A stretch of DNA of 64,000 nucleotides from Agarophyton chilense (taxonomy: Eukaryota; Rhodophyta; Florideophyceae; Gracilariales; Gracilariaceae): contig JARGXX010000080.1 in assembly GCA_030374765.1 (NCBI GenBank), positions 1,550,001 through 1,614,000 of the forward strand, written 5' to 3'. Each line of letters starts with the position of its first letter. Position 1 is the stretch's first letter. The notes under the pieces are model-generated. The model was not told where the DNA came from. It saw only the letters and a list, made by a program, of their open reading frames with translations, and did no database searches. A program made the translations under genes and the position numbers. Below are positions 11,621-23,399 of the stretch, piece by piece.

Positions 11621-13185
11621 ATGGCGAGCTGGAGGCATTGCGCTGCAATTGCTGCGCTTTGCTCCTCCAGCCGTTGACGTTGAGACAAAAGGTATTCACT
11701 TTTCGTTTCATTACACCGCTAGTATCGTCCAATGCTTCGCTTTCGCTCCGGGAGTGAATAAAAGCGCGCACCTTGCATGGTATCTTTCTTACCTCATCAC
11801 GTCTCCCTCACTCCTAACCCCGACCCTCGCTCCCTACATGACGCTAGACTCGACAGATGGAGCTCCACCGAAGCCGTTGGGTGCTGACTAGCGCGCGCCC
11901 TGCGCCAGGGAGCACGACAGATAGTAAGCTGGTTCCGCCACTTGCGACTCCACGCATGAAGCGACTTTGTCAGTATCAGGAACCCAGTGCATGGAAATGC
12001 ATGTATGCATGCGTGCAAGCGTGAACACGCCGGCACAGCTTCTGACAGGGAAAGTTCCGCGGATTGGCGTGCAGCACAGGCATCGGCACACTCAAGCGCT
12101 GGGGTGTGCGGCACTGAGCCTTGGGCTAGCGCGCCATTGGAGACACGTCCGCTCCAATGATAGTGCACTTGCGACGTTCAGGGCTCTGGCGTGTTAACTG
12201 GGGAGCTCGTTCGCAGCAACGTGTGGGCCGTAACTAACGTGAGTGTGGTGCAGTGCTAAGACTGGCAGCGCGACGGGCACTAATGCGGTAGTCAAAACAT
12301 CGCATTACATCTAACACCCGCCTTGTGTCCTTGCGTTGATGCAGCGCTTTAACGTGCATTCCATTTGCGTTCTGCGCGCCGCCTTTTCGCGCCTCCATCT
12401 AAGGCTAACAGCAGCATCCGGCGGCAGGTGGCTGCAATTGCCCGGCGCGCTCGCGTATTATAGAATTGTTGCTAGCCGGGCAACAAGCGACGCCGGTTGT
12501 GTGCGCGTTCCGCCCTCTACCGCCCCTCCAAACTTTACCTCACGCTAACTTCCCGCCCCCCTTCTCCCGTTCAATTCTCTCCCCCTCCCCAACACCATTA
12601 AACTTCTTCCTTTCGCACTGCTTCCCATCTGCCTATGGAGCCCCCTCCAGCCCTTTTTATTCCGGATGAGAAGCAACTAGATGTCCACTGGATGTTGGGG
12701 AGATGTCCAAATGAAGTACAGGTGATATTTTGGACGATCCACAGATGTCCATATGATATTTTTAAAAATGTTTAATTCAGAATATGGCTTGACACACGGA
12801 TGTCCTCGTCATAGTGCATCAGATTAATTGATGCCCACTTGATGTTCTTTGGATATTTTTTGTACAACTTGGTTTCCTTGTTGTGGCCTTATTGGTATAC
12901 AGTACATTTCAAATCGGAAACATTACGCGGTCGCCTTAATTTTCGCCGTTAGTCTGTCACCTGATCTCTAATACTTCAATTCTGAGAGCTGTGCCAAATT
13001 GAAGTCCCGATTTCTTGCGGCCACCCTTCGTACGACCTCAGAACGCCCCGTCTCTCATCTTCTCATTTCTGCGTGGGTTGCAGCTTGTGTGAGCTGCGCG
13101 TCAAAGGTGCTTGCACAAAAGCACCTATGTATATATCGAAAAACAGCGATTCCGAAAATCTGGACGGCTGTGAACCCGCACTACC

Positions 13186-13640
13186 GCGCAGCCAAAACAC
13201 CGACACTTCGCAGCTCCGCCTAAACCCACTGCTTCACCGCCATGAAGCACTCACGCCGACTCGCCGCACCGCTTTCATGCCCCAACACCAACACGCCACA
13301 CCGCCGACTAATCGCACCACCGTCAAGCCCCAATGCCCAACTCCTGCATCTCTCACACGCCACACCTTCTCACCTCCACACAGCCGCTCCACTTTCAAAC
13401 CGCAACTCCTATTCTCCGAACTAGCGTACTGCGTTCGACCACACCGCCGACATGCTGCACCGTTTATCCGTCTCACCGTCGACACACCAAACCGCCGAAA
13501 AGTCGCAACGACTCACCGTCCTCGGGCTCAAACACCGACGTGCATCAACACCAAAATCCAGCCGACCCAAGACTTGGACACTCCAATGGGCCAAAATGCG
13601 ACTCTGGACCACCAACGTATAGACGCATACTCCTAATACT
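13186..13640. repeat. C/A-rich degenerate tandem sequence
   Basis: The plus strand is built from irregular repeats of words such as CACACCGCCGAC, CGCACCAC and AAGCCCCAA with units of very roughly 50-65 bp. It is strongly C/A-skewed, and long frames on both strands here reflect that composition. Probably a decayed minisatellite. Confidence 0.45.
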
Positions 13641-14147
13641 GTCAAGCTCCAATACGGATACGCTGCACCCCACTGGTAAGATGCAACGCCTAAATCGCAA
13701 CTTCGAAACAATTAAATGCCTCTCAAAGTCCGCATTTCTAAACCCAATTCCTATTCACTGCATGTGGCAGCTACAAAGTGTCAGAGATCCATAAACACTG
13801 AACAGAATACTGTCGTGTGCTTGCATAGGTAGGCCCCTTGAGGAGTGGAACATATAAATTCCGTGGGATTTGCTTTGTAACACCGTCTTTATGGCTCTGT
13901 CACACCCCATCGCTGCGGAACTGCAATACTGCAAGACTATTACATTCTATTCCGAAATCAAATCAACATGCATTGGAGATGCCGGTATGCCACAATTCTG
14001 AATGATGCCTACTGGGACGTAGTTTGTCAAGATGATTTACGTAGACAAGACTGATGCAAATACCATAACTATAGTGTATATAATGACAACATTCGATGAA
14101 AAATGGGGATCTAAATACGAATAGTTCCATAACGTCCTGTGAGACAA

Positions 14148-15377
14148 TTACTGGAAAGTACGAAATGCATGCAGGCGTATAGGAAACTGTGGTAACAAAC
14201 TATATCCATTGTTACACATATCCAACGTGGTGTATGAAGCAGTTCTAGAAACTCTTCGTGAGCCTACTTCTGCCATGAATCTAACGCCTTCCTCTTGATT
14301 TCCCAACTGCTCCTCTAACCCTCGGGTGCGCATAAGATGAAGAATTCGATTTGACCTCGCCCGCGAGAAGCTATGTCGTGTACCTCGAAAGGCATGAGCG
14401 ACAGTCCTCGAGGAGGGTGTTGGACGCTGTAAGGGACTATCCGTCACTACGTTACGTTCGACATGGCGTAAGCGAGTCGCTGTGCGTTGGATAGGAGTTG
14501 GAGCTGGAGTTATCTCATCCTCATCTGCAAGCAGTGTATCTTCTTCCAAGGTTGAAGAAATTGAGATTTTAAAACGGACATTTTCGTTTGTAGTACGTGG
14601 AAAAACGTCTTGCGTTTGCGATACCGTTCGAGTTTGAGTTTGAAAGCTCTGACTTCCTTCCTGTGTTACTAATTGCTGGTCTAAAAGATCATTCGGGCCA
14701 TCACTTTCGGACTGGCGGGGAGTTTCCGGGTCGTATCGGGGAGCAACACGCTGAGGTTGGCGCCCAATCTCGGCGGTCCCATCACATATATCACCAGTCG
14801 CGTAGTTTGAAGCATCTACATCATCGCCGTGAGTTTGGACTGCATGTTGGTGAATACTTCCTAACACGGACAGAGTGGAATTTTTCGGGAATAGCTGGCG
14901 GGCAGGTATAGGCCCTGAAGGTGTCGTGGCATTTCTCCTATTTCTTGGACCAGTGTACTTCCGGTCGCGCCTTAATGCATCTTGTGTAAGCATATTTACA
15001 GCCCACTGGCCTTCTGCTTTTCGAAGGAACCTGTAGTGCTTTTCTATCTTCGTGCGCAGCTCAACCAAAATGGTAGGGTGTGTCTGTTGTAAATGGAGAT
15101 ACGTAATTGTACCGTTCTCGGCCACTTTTTGAATGTCGTACACATGCTGTCGTATGCTGCGCATTGCAGACCGAATGAATTCCTCGCTGAGCGCGCCTTG
15201 GGGATCATACACTGTAGTATCCATAGCAGCCACCTTGCGGTTGAAGATCTCTCTCATTTTCTTCTGGGACCCATGACCTTGGACTCCGGTCTTACCCGGA
15301 CGGGGCGACTTCAGTCTAGTAGGGATCGGAATGCAACGCTCTGAAAATGGATTGTTCTCAGCGGCGGTGCTTTTCAT
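14148..15377 (-). CDS. Unknown 409-aa protein, probable second gene of the CACTA-like element
   Basis: A single uninterrupted frame of 409 codons ends at 14148. The N-terminus (residues 1-60) is basic. Residues 75-150 are predicted helical and contain HPTILVELRTKIEKHYRFLRK and a WAVNML segment. The middle (residues 170-330) is Ser/Thr/Gln-rich and acidic, looking disordered. A basic segment near residue 350 (RGTRHSFSRARSNR) follows. No family is recognised. It is divergent from the TNP2-like transposase at 16.1-18.2 kb, about 0.8 kb apart. CACTA elements often carry a second DNA-binding protein gene, so that role is a reasonable guess only. It is intact although the neighbouring transposase is broken. 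Confidence 0.5.
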   Translation of the reverse strand: MKSTAAENNPFSERCIPIPTRLKSPRPGKTGVQGHGSQKKMREIFNRKVAAMDTTVYDPQGALSEEFIRSAMRSIRQHVYDIQKVAENGTITYLHLQQTHPTILVELRTKIEKHYRFLRKAEGQWAVNMLTQDALRRDRKYTGPRNRRNATTPSGPIPARQLFPKNSTLSVLGSIHQHAVQTHGDDVDASNYATGDICDGTAEIGRQPQRVAPRYDPETPRQSESDGPNDLLDQQLVTQEGSQSFQTQTRTVSQTQDVFPRTTNENVRFKISISSTLEEDTLLADEDEITPAPTPIQRTATRLRHVERNVVTDSPLQRPTPSSRTVAHAFRGTRHSFSRARSNRILHLMRTRGLEEQLGNQEEGVRFMAEVGSRRVSRTASYTTLDMCNNGYSLLPQFPIRLHAFRTFQ

Positions 15378-16129
15378 TTAATCATTGCTTGCAAATAGTT
15401 ACGGCATTGCTGCTTGGTATATACGAAATCACAATATGGAATATAAGAAAGCCAAGAGAGAAAACTGATATCTTTGGCGGCCAAGATGGAAGAAAGAAAG
15501 AAACTTGGAATAGAATGGAAGGCACGGGAGGGGAGAATGAGAGACGGAGTTTGCATCGCTGTTTTGCACGAAGAGTGATGCACTACAGTTTCGTTTCGTG
15601 ACGGCGGGAAATGACGGGCATAAAAAATGAAAAGAAAAGCAGAACAACTGGGAGACAAAGGGTACTGTTGTGTCCAAGGTTTCTCATTCCCAACAGTTGT
15701 CTGCTCTGGTGGGTCACCAAAAACGTGAAAGAAAGAGACAAGGCTCACAATCAATTGACTCAATACAGCGCCAAATTGGGGTTGAAGAGCAAGAGGTCAC
15801 GGCATTTACTAAGTTGGAGTACAACAGCTCATGGATCTCAAAACTTAAGAATGGTTACGGCTTGGCCGTGCGGGTCAATGAATATGGAAGGACGTCGAGA
15901 TAAGGCGGATTACAGAGCTTCTACACATTATTGAAACAGGTGGTTTATCGCAAAGCTAGGCAGCAGCTCTACTTCAAACTGATGTTGTTCGGTCTAAATT
16001 CAGCTATGATGTACTTGTCCGGTATGCAGTACGCAGATCTGGTGTAGGAAAGAAGTTTGGCTTCATGTGCTCCTCGAAACACGCTCCGCAATACGGAGTC
16101 TAAGAGCATGGGACGTGTTCTTCGCAGTC

Positions 16130-18190
16130 ATGTGACAAGACGGTGTCTGAACGTCACAAGTACTGGTATAGGACTGTTTCCGAGCAGGTATCCGCGCTTT
16201 GCAAAGAGAAAATCTCGTTTGAATAATTAAAGAAGGGATGCAAGGAAGCATGGGAAGCCATTACCGGGAGAGATGAAGCCCATGGATCTCTTCATGACTG
16301 CTACTGTGGTAATTACTTCAAGGAAAAGCTTTGGGGCTTGATGAGAACTTGGAAAGCAAGCGAAGAACTCCATGTCTTTTTGACGTTCTCATCGGACGGG
16401 ATTGAAGTATTTCGAAGTCGCAGACTCAGCAGGTGGACATGGCCGCTCGTTTTTTTCGTGCTTAATCTAGATCCAATGATAAGATTTCAGGCCTCCAGCA
16501 GTATCTTGGCAGGTTATGTGCCAGGTTCTCATGATAAAGATGAATTTGACAAATTTATGTTACCTAATGTAGATGACCTCATAGAGTTTGAGTCTGGAAT
16601 GAACTTTCGTTGCGCGGACGGAAGATCGAGGACATTACACGGATATTTGATGTTTGTAACAGCTGACTGGCCTGCTGCTAGTAAGCTGATTGGTATGAAG
16701 GGGCACAACGCAGTGAATCCTTGTCGGAGGTGTATGAAGCGAGGAAAGAGATCAGTTGCAGCTGGTAACAGGTTATGGATGCTTCCAGAAGATGGAAACT
16801 ATCTTCGTAGACAGTGTAGTTCAGGATGGCTTGACGAAGAACGAAGCATTTGGATTGACAGGGAATGTCCTGCACTTCGAACAGCAGCAGATATGGAGAA
16901 TATTTGGAGGATACTTGAGAGCGGAGTAAGAAGTTCTGGAACATTAATGAAGGCAACCAGAGCTCATCGAAGGCCTTTGCTGTCTATCCTTTCTGTTAAC
17001 ATCGCAAAATGCTCTCCGTATGACCCTATGCATTTTTGGCTATTGGGCTGGGTCAAACATTTGTTATCTTTGTGTTTCGGCTCACACAAGAAATGTATGT
17101 CATCTCAGTACCCGTTTGTGCTGCAGCCTCCTGTTCTGGGTGAAATGAATGAAGCTCTAGCGCATGGGGCAGCGTGAATTCCAGCTCACTGGGGACGACC
17201 ACCGGAGTCATCTCGCTTTATTGGAGTGTAAAAGGCAGAGAATTACCTAAACGTCGCTTTGTGTTACGCACCGGTTTTCTTCGATAACGTTAGAGAGGAC
17301 AGGAGATTAGTTCAACTCTGGGCTGCTACGTCCACCGTAACCGACATATTGATGGAGACCTCTCCCACGACAGCAGATGTCGTGCACCTTCGTCAAGCAC
17401 TTCAGGTCGCACACACATCGTTTGTAAGGGTTTTCTACAGCACGCCAGCGCATGCGTTTTGTCTGACTCCTAATGCTCACGCTGTCCTTCATATACCTCA
17501 AATGTTTCAGGAGTGTGGGTCTTTGAGGAATGTATCACAGTTCATGGTTGAAAGGCTTGCAGGGAAGCTGGGCGAGATAGAAAAGTCTCGTCACCGTCAG
17601 GAATCGAATCTGTTCCACAAGACTCCCACGCTATTCTAATTGCACATGCTGGACGGTGGCGTCGCGAGGTCATTAACCAAAGCTCATCTGCGAATAAATT
17701 TCAAGGAAGCGGCATACGAAGTTAACAATCCTGCGGTACATAGATGGTCAAGTGTGGCATCAAGAGTTCAAAGTGTGCATGAAGATGCAAACAGTACTAC
17801 GGAGAGAGTAGATGAACGGCTACAATCGGGAATGAGGATTCGCTTTTCAGAAACACAATGTCATCGAAAAGGGGTGGCGCTGCAGACTGCAGTTATGGAT
17901 TATGTTCGAATAGAGCTTTCTCACGACTGCTATGATGTTTGTCTGAAAACTTTAAAAGAATACGGAAAAGAATTAATACCTCAGGGGGATAGCTCTCTAA
18001 TAGTTGAAACGCGAGCGGAGTTTGAACGGCGAAGACGAAACGAAAGTTCAAAGCAAGACAGCGTTGTTGGATAGCGTCCAAGTTTGAAGCAATTCCCAGA
18101 AAGGATCTAGTTGAGACGGAAGAGGACTTGTATGAAGTGTATTACGGTTGTGTTGAGGACATAGTCGAAGCGACTATTGAGTGTCGCACT
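16130..18190 (+). pseudogene. CACTA (En/Spm) TNP2-like transposase, broken by stops
   Basis: One reading frame covers 16338-18074 with stops at about 17175 (TGA), 17232 (TAA) and 17637 (TAA). An N-terminal piece with an in-frame TAA at about 16224 precedes it, and a shifted C-terminal piece follows 18074. TNP2-family hallmarks are the ISxDG-like SSDGIEVFRSRR with WPLVFFVLNLDP (16390-16470), a CRRC cysteine pair near 16720-16740, the SPYDPMHFWLLGWVKHLL segment near 17010-17065 (family: PYDxMHxxxLGxxK), and AHWGRPPESSRF followed by LCYAPVFF (family: GRPPRS...YAPVVL). The transposase would cut and paste its element. Disabling changes are mostly single nonsense mutations, so the loss is not ancient. 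Terminal CACTA repeats were not located. Confidence 0.7.
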
Positions 18191-18214
18191 CAAGCAGAGG
18201 TGACCTGTCGGAAG

Positions 18215-18857
18215 TGTGAGTATCGCTTTGTCTGGTTCTTGCTCCTCCTGATGGAACTTCACATTTCCTCGTTTTAATTCCTACCACGGCTGGCGGTGGT
18301 GAGCCTGCTACAGATCCTTCCATTAGTGGTGCGCTCATCAGGATCCATGGCGTTTGCATCTATAGTCTCAACCGTCCCTGTCCCCGCTCCCTGGACGAAT
18401 CTCCCGCGCTCTTAGGGCAGCTCATCCCGCATCACCCGGACTACATCGCTACTATCAACAAGGCGGTTGCCTCTCGTGATCGGTTTCAGGCCGGGATGTA
18501 CTAGGCCGTCACGCATCACGTGGCGGATCTCAGCACCATTGTGGAACGTGCGGAGACTTCGAACGATCCCCTCATGGGAACAACTGTTGGTATTTTATTG
18601 GCTTGCGCCAGTAATTAAATTTTGGGTGATGTACCGGTGCCCATACTTGGCTCTTTGTTTTTCCATACTGCTCTTCTCCCTTCGTGTACCTCTCCCGGTC
18701 TGCCGCCGACACCTCCGACGCCTCAGGGTTCTGCTCCCCATTGGTCTAGTGCAAGCTCACAGTCCCACACTCCGAACCTTCCTGGTACTGGTGTCGGGCC
18801 TTCTGGAGGACCTTCTTCCACTCCTGGTGTGGATCCCCTCCTGGAGGGGCCTTTGTA
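18215..18857 (+). pseudogene. Probable C-terminal part of element B aORF
   Basis: One plus-strand frame runs from about 18215 to a TAG at 18855-18857 with only two internal stops (TAG near 18502, TAA near 18616). It begins LCLVLAPPDGTSHF and ends in a Pro/Ser/Gly-rich tail finishing DPLLEGPL. Position and direction match the end of the aORFs in A and C: it converges with pol and stops about 0.2 kb short of the chromodomain remnant. I see no clear residue similarity to the A or C C-termini, so the assignment rests on location and on the AATAAA just downstream. Confidence 0.4.
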
Positions 18858-18872
18858 GGTATTTTAGATTAA

Positions 18873-18878
18873 AATAAA
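18873..18878 (+). terminator. AATAAA hexamer downstream of element B antisense frame
   Basis: AATAAA lies 15 nt after the stop at 18855-18857, on the same strand, matching the arrangement in elements A and C. Confidence 0.45.
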
Positions 18879-19029
18879 CTTGTGATTCTTCCTGATTTAA
18901 CATTTCCTTTCTCTCCACACCGAGTAGTTGCACTGCGAATATCTCCCCTGCCCCTTCTTATAGGACTGCACCAAGTAGGTCGTTATCCATCGGTTGGCCG
19001 GGGTTCGTTACTCCTGCGCCAGTACCGTA

Positions 19030-22000
19030 AGCAGAAGTTGCGTGGTACGTGATGAGGTGGTTCCAATGTGTCATCTCAAGAGTTATAGCCCTACCACCGG
19101 AAGCAGGGGCAAACACCTGCTGGTGTTTGTTTTTGAACTGCAATGGTTTCGGTTGCTCATACGGACGCTTCAATCTCTAGGTAACTGCCTAATTAAGGTG
19201 CAGAGCCCTGCTCTCGGGCTCATTGGGTTGTCTTAAGGTCTAAAAGTTTTCTTTAGATGTTGCAATTGAACGATTCAGATACCACTTGGTGAATCGGACG
19301 TCGATGTTGCGGATGACGGATTAACGTCTGGGTCCGCAGTCATGCCACCCTTCTTTGGATCTATTGAGGCCTGGTCTATTAATACGGTGTTTTCGAGTCC
19401 ATTCATTCGAACCGTAACAGTGTGCTCCTTCGCTGTGATTATCTCATATAGTCCTATAGACTTCGGGAGTAGCTTCGACTGGATATCAGCATCGAAACGA
19501 ATATCGTCTTTTTCCTTGGATGGTGTCGGTCTCGATCCGCTGAAAGGGTTATCAGTGAAGACATAGTCCCCAATTTTTACCGTAGCAATCTTCTTTACCC
19601 ATTGGTCGTAGTAGGCCTTATACTGCTTCTGGGCTTCTGTCAGTTTGGCATTTGCTTCCTTTAAGGTTGTCCCGAACTTGTCGAGTAAATTCGTCTTGAC
19701 CTGAGCAAAGGTAAGGGTACCTGCTACTAGGTAGTTTTCGGGTCCTCGTTGAAGGACAATCCCATGAGGTGTCCGTGGGAGGACCAGGTCGAAGGCAGTA
19801 GTCTGCGTAGATCGGTGTACCTGAAGCTTATAAGCATAAGTTAGGGGCTCTACATAATCAGGCAATACAGTTTGGAGTTCTTCTACGTAGTGTCGTAGTC
19901 TTGAAACGATGGTTTTGTTGAAGCGTTCCACTTGGCCGTTTGTTTGTAGATGATAGGCCGTAGTGAAGTAATGCTTCAACCCAAGCATGGTACATACAGC
20001 TTCAAAGAACTTAGAATTTATGTTCGAGCGAGTGTCGGTGAGTGGGTACATTGGGGCACCGTATAGGTGTACCCAATTGTTCAGGAAGGATCTTGCACAG
20101 ACCGTCGAAGTGGTGCTCTTCAGTTGTATGGACCTCGCGAGTTTGGAAAACTGAATGCTGATGATCACCGCGAATCGGAAACTCTCTGGGGTTTTTGGAA
20201 GTGAACCCAGGATGTCGATAGCTACAAATTCCAAGGGCCCAGCCGCGGTGAAAAGCGTCAAACACTTCCTGTGCTTTCGTCAAGCACCTCGGGTCTTTAC
20301 AAAAGAAGCCCAGAGAGCCACATAGGTGTAATCATCGTGGGCCATGTGGAGCGAGTCGAAGTGTTCCTTAAGGTATAATATAACCTTGTGGTTCCTGGAC
20401 GAACTGCCATTCTTTGGAAATGCCATAAATATAATACCTTCGGGCGTAAAAACACTGATACCACCTTCTGGAATGCTCCGTTTAGAGTTAGACTACGTAC
20501 TAGGTAACCTTCATGGTCTATATCGAACTACAATCCTTTGATTCTAACTTGGTTGCCCATTGTCCTGCAGTAGGTATCCGTAACTTGCGCTCGAAATAGT
20601 TACTCTCGGGTAGTGGGAGTGTCCTTCGCTTCTTCGATATCTCCTACCATTTCGAATGATTCCTCCCTCCGTCCTTCTTCATCATTCAATAGTCCTAGTT
20701 GTTCTTCCTTACCATAGGATTGTTCCAGCTGAAGCTTGAAGCATGGTATATCATCTTCTACCGGTTTGGAGCCCAGCCAACTGGTATTTAACCGAAACCT
20801 TCCATCCTTGATGTTGTTTTTTATACCAGGGCAGTATGGGACTTCATATTCAAACTCCGAGAATCGGAGTCTCCACCAAGCTAACCGTCCGAAGGCGTCC
20901 TTCAGACCCAAGATCCAACGTCAGGCTTCATGATCCGTTCGTACAGTAAAGCGAGCACCATATAGGTACGGTGGCAGCATCAAAAGGCTCCATACCATGG
21001 CGAGGAATTTCTTTTCCGTGACGGAGTTGTTTTGTTCCGTATGTGTGAGCGCTCGGCTCAAGCAACCAATTTGTGCTTCTGATACACGGTCCTGCCCCTG
21101 CATGAGACAGCAACCAATTTCGTCATACGAGGTATCAGTATCCAACGTGCATGGCTTTCCTGCTTTCGGTATTGCCAGCAAAGGAAGTGAAAGCAGCGCT
21201 GCCTTCAAGAGATGGAAGACGCCCAGTTCGTCGTAGTCTAGATACACAAACCTTTCCGGTTGACCTTTTTGGAGACGTCGGTTTAGAAGGGCTGCTATAT
21301 TCGCAAATCCTTTGAAAAACCTGTGGAAGACGTTGCACAATCCTATGAAGGAGCGTATATCCGTTTGGGTTCACGTGATTTTCGCTTCTTCTACAGCTCT
21401 GAGATTTTATTTGGCTACTCGAAGTGTTCCTGGCCTGATTGTGTGCCATAGGTACTCCACCTTCTGGTCAAAGAATGTACACTTCCTTAACTACAGAGTT
21501 ACTCACACCTTTCTCAGGAGATATGGTACGGTCCGAACGTGTTAGTCGTGCATCTCCACGGTTCTGGAGTAGATAACGACGTCGTCCATGAACACCAGTG
21601 CGGTTGTTGACCTGACTTTCGATAGCAATACGTCAAGAGCCTGTTGAAAGGTTGCTGGCGCATCCTTTAAACCAAAAGGCATCTTCCGGAATCGGTAGAG
21701 CTCAGCGTGACATGTGAACGCCGTTTTATCTCCGCTTTCCTCGGTTATCTCTATTTTACAAATAGCACAGGTGGCATCCAGTGGGGTGAATTTTTTGCGT
21801 CCAATAAGGAATCGATCCATTCATCGATTCTTGGTATCGGATACGACTCTCTTACCGTTACGACATTCAAATTCCGATAGCCGAAACAGAACCGCATTCG
21901 GGTTTCTCTTCGTTTTTTCACAAGCACCACGGGGCTTGCCCATTCCGCATTTACGGGTTCAATTACACCTTTACGGAGTATTCTCTGCATCTCCTGTATT

Positions 22001-23140
22001 TCTACTTCACTGGCTTTTGGACCGGCCCGGTACAGTTGCTGATGAATAGGCTTGGTGCCTGGCGCCAAGTCTATGCGATGCTTGGTTGCTTCTATCGCAT
22101 CCAGCCATCCCGATCACTTGGTTTCGAGCGGCTCCAGTAGCAAGAGTCTTCTTTTTCGGTTTCTTTCACATTTAAGTCCGATATTTACTTCCTCTCTCCA
22201 GTCCTTCAACCTCTCCACTTCCATGGTGGTGTCGGTAATCTCCGGTTTCGGCGTTTTTCTTTACCTTCTGGTTCTCATTCTTACTTGCCTCGCTATCCTT
22301 ATCGTTCACGTCAACATGAGACCATGATGGTTTCATTGTGAAGATGTGACCTGGTGCCGGGAGCGCTAAGCCGATGACGGTGTTTTGGGGAGCTTTACCA
22401 TGAGGTTGATGAAGTTGCTGAGGTATACCTTGAACGGTTTGTTCGTTATATTTTCGACAATCCCATTTTCCATCAAGGTCGTGTGTTTATCCATTAACTT
22501 CGCATGGTTCTGAAGGGGTACCATACCTGGTCGCAAGGATGTGACTTGTACTACAATTTGATGGGAAGGTAGAATGGATACCCTGTAAGCTAGCCAACCC
22601 ATATGGGATATTGTACCTGCTGGTTGGTTTGCAATCTCCCGTTTGGTGTTCTGTTTTTGGGGTCCTCGGCGCTTACCAATAATAGCAATGCGGGGTCCTT
22701 TGTTGAAAAAAAACGTCTGGGATCTGGGGAATACACCCCGGATGCGGTGGCCGATAAACGATGTTTCCAGAGTGCAGTCCATTGAGAGTTGGTTGAACAC
22801 AATGAAGTGGACCCTTACTTTCAGGTTTCTAACCATGACCATAAGGGTCAGCTGACTACGGACTGAACGAGGTGTATTGTTAGCACCAGAGACTGGGTTC
22901 TGCAATGTGCAGGGCTGTATCCTGTCCAATAAAATTGGTAATAGTAGTCTGAAATTCATCAGATTGGGTCCCAATCCTGTATCCAGGACGGAAACATATG
23001 GAACCAAATGGTTAGTAGTAAAGCCGAGAGTGATGCCTACCTCATACTTACTGTGTTTGAGGGAGCATATAGTGGCTGGGTCATCAATAAATTCTTCCTC
23101 TCCAGTGACCAATGGGTAGTCATACATACTTGAATCAGAT
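19030..23140 (-). pseudogene. Element B pol remnant: protease, RT, RNase H, integrase, chromodomain
   Basis: From high to low coordinates: aspartic protease with VLDTGLGPN (23127-22366); reverse transcriptase with ASPVVLVKKR, KTAFTCH, MPFGLKDAPATFQQ and the catalytic FMDDVV (22068-21542); RNase H with LDTDTSYDEIGC and a YGARFTVRTDHEA end (21340-20921); a linker (20911-20600); integrase with FVAIDILG, LTDTRSN and TNGQVERFN, the D, D, E catalytic set (20261-19275); and a decayed chromodomain near 19040-19140 readable as FRW-GYNS-DDTLEPP with two stops. Frames break repeatedly. The catalytic motifs remain readable, but no continuous polyprotein exists. Confidence 0.85.
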
Positions 23141-23399
23141 GGTATTAGATGGCCTTACGAGTGGGCCCGGTTGGGGGTGGCCTTCTCTGCAACCGGATGG
23201 CGTTTTCCGCCTTGTGGACGGACTCAGCTTCCTAAGTTCCGTCCTTGACCAAATTGACATATTGAGATGCCATAGGAAGCGCATTCGCGTTTATCTCAAG
23301 GTGAGCCGCTGCGGGTTGGGGATGGAAGACTTCCCGATGGTTCTGCTGCCGCACCTGTCGGAACATGGCTCGTATCGGGGGAACCACGCTGCTACACTG

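Larger units (their letters stand above)
10151..14147. other. Left part of the block inserted in element B; no identified gene
   Basis: This stretch has no similarity to retrotransposon internal sequence and contains a GC-rich core (10.6-12.6 kb). Two short C/T-rich promoter-like patches (12.54-12.66 kb) and repeated gatgt-type words near 9.9 and 12.7 kb are visible, but I could not define terminal inverted repeats or a target duplication. The exact left breakpoint is unknown. Confidence 0.4.

Noticed and set aside
13073-13636. 187-codon Pro/Thr/His-rich frame as a secreted repeat protein
   Set aside because: Composition follows the C/A-rich degenerate repeat and frames are open on both strands; no signal peptide.
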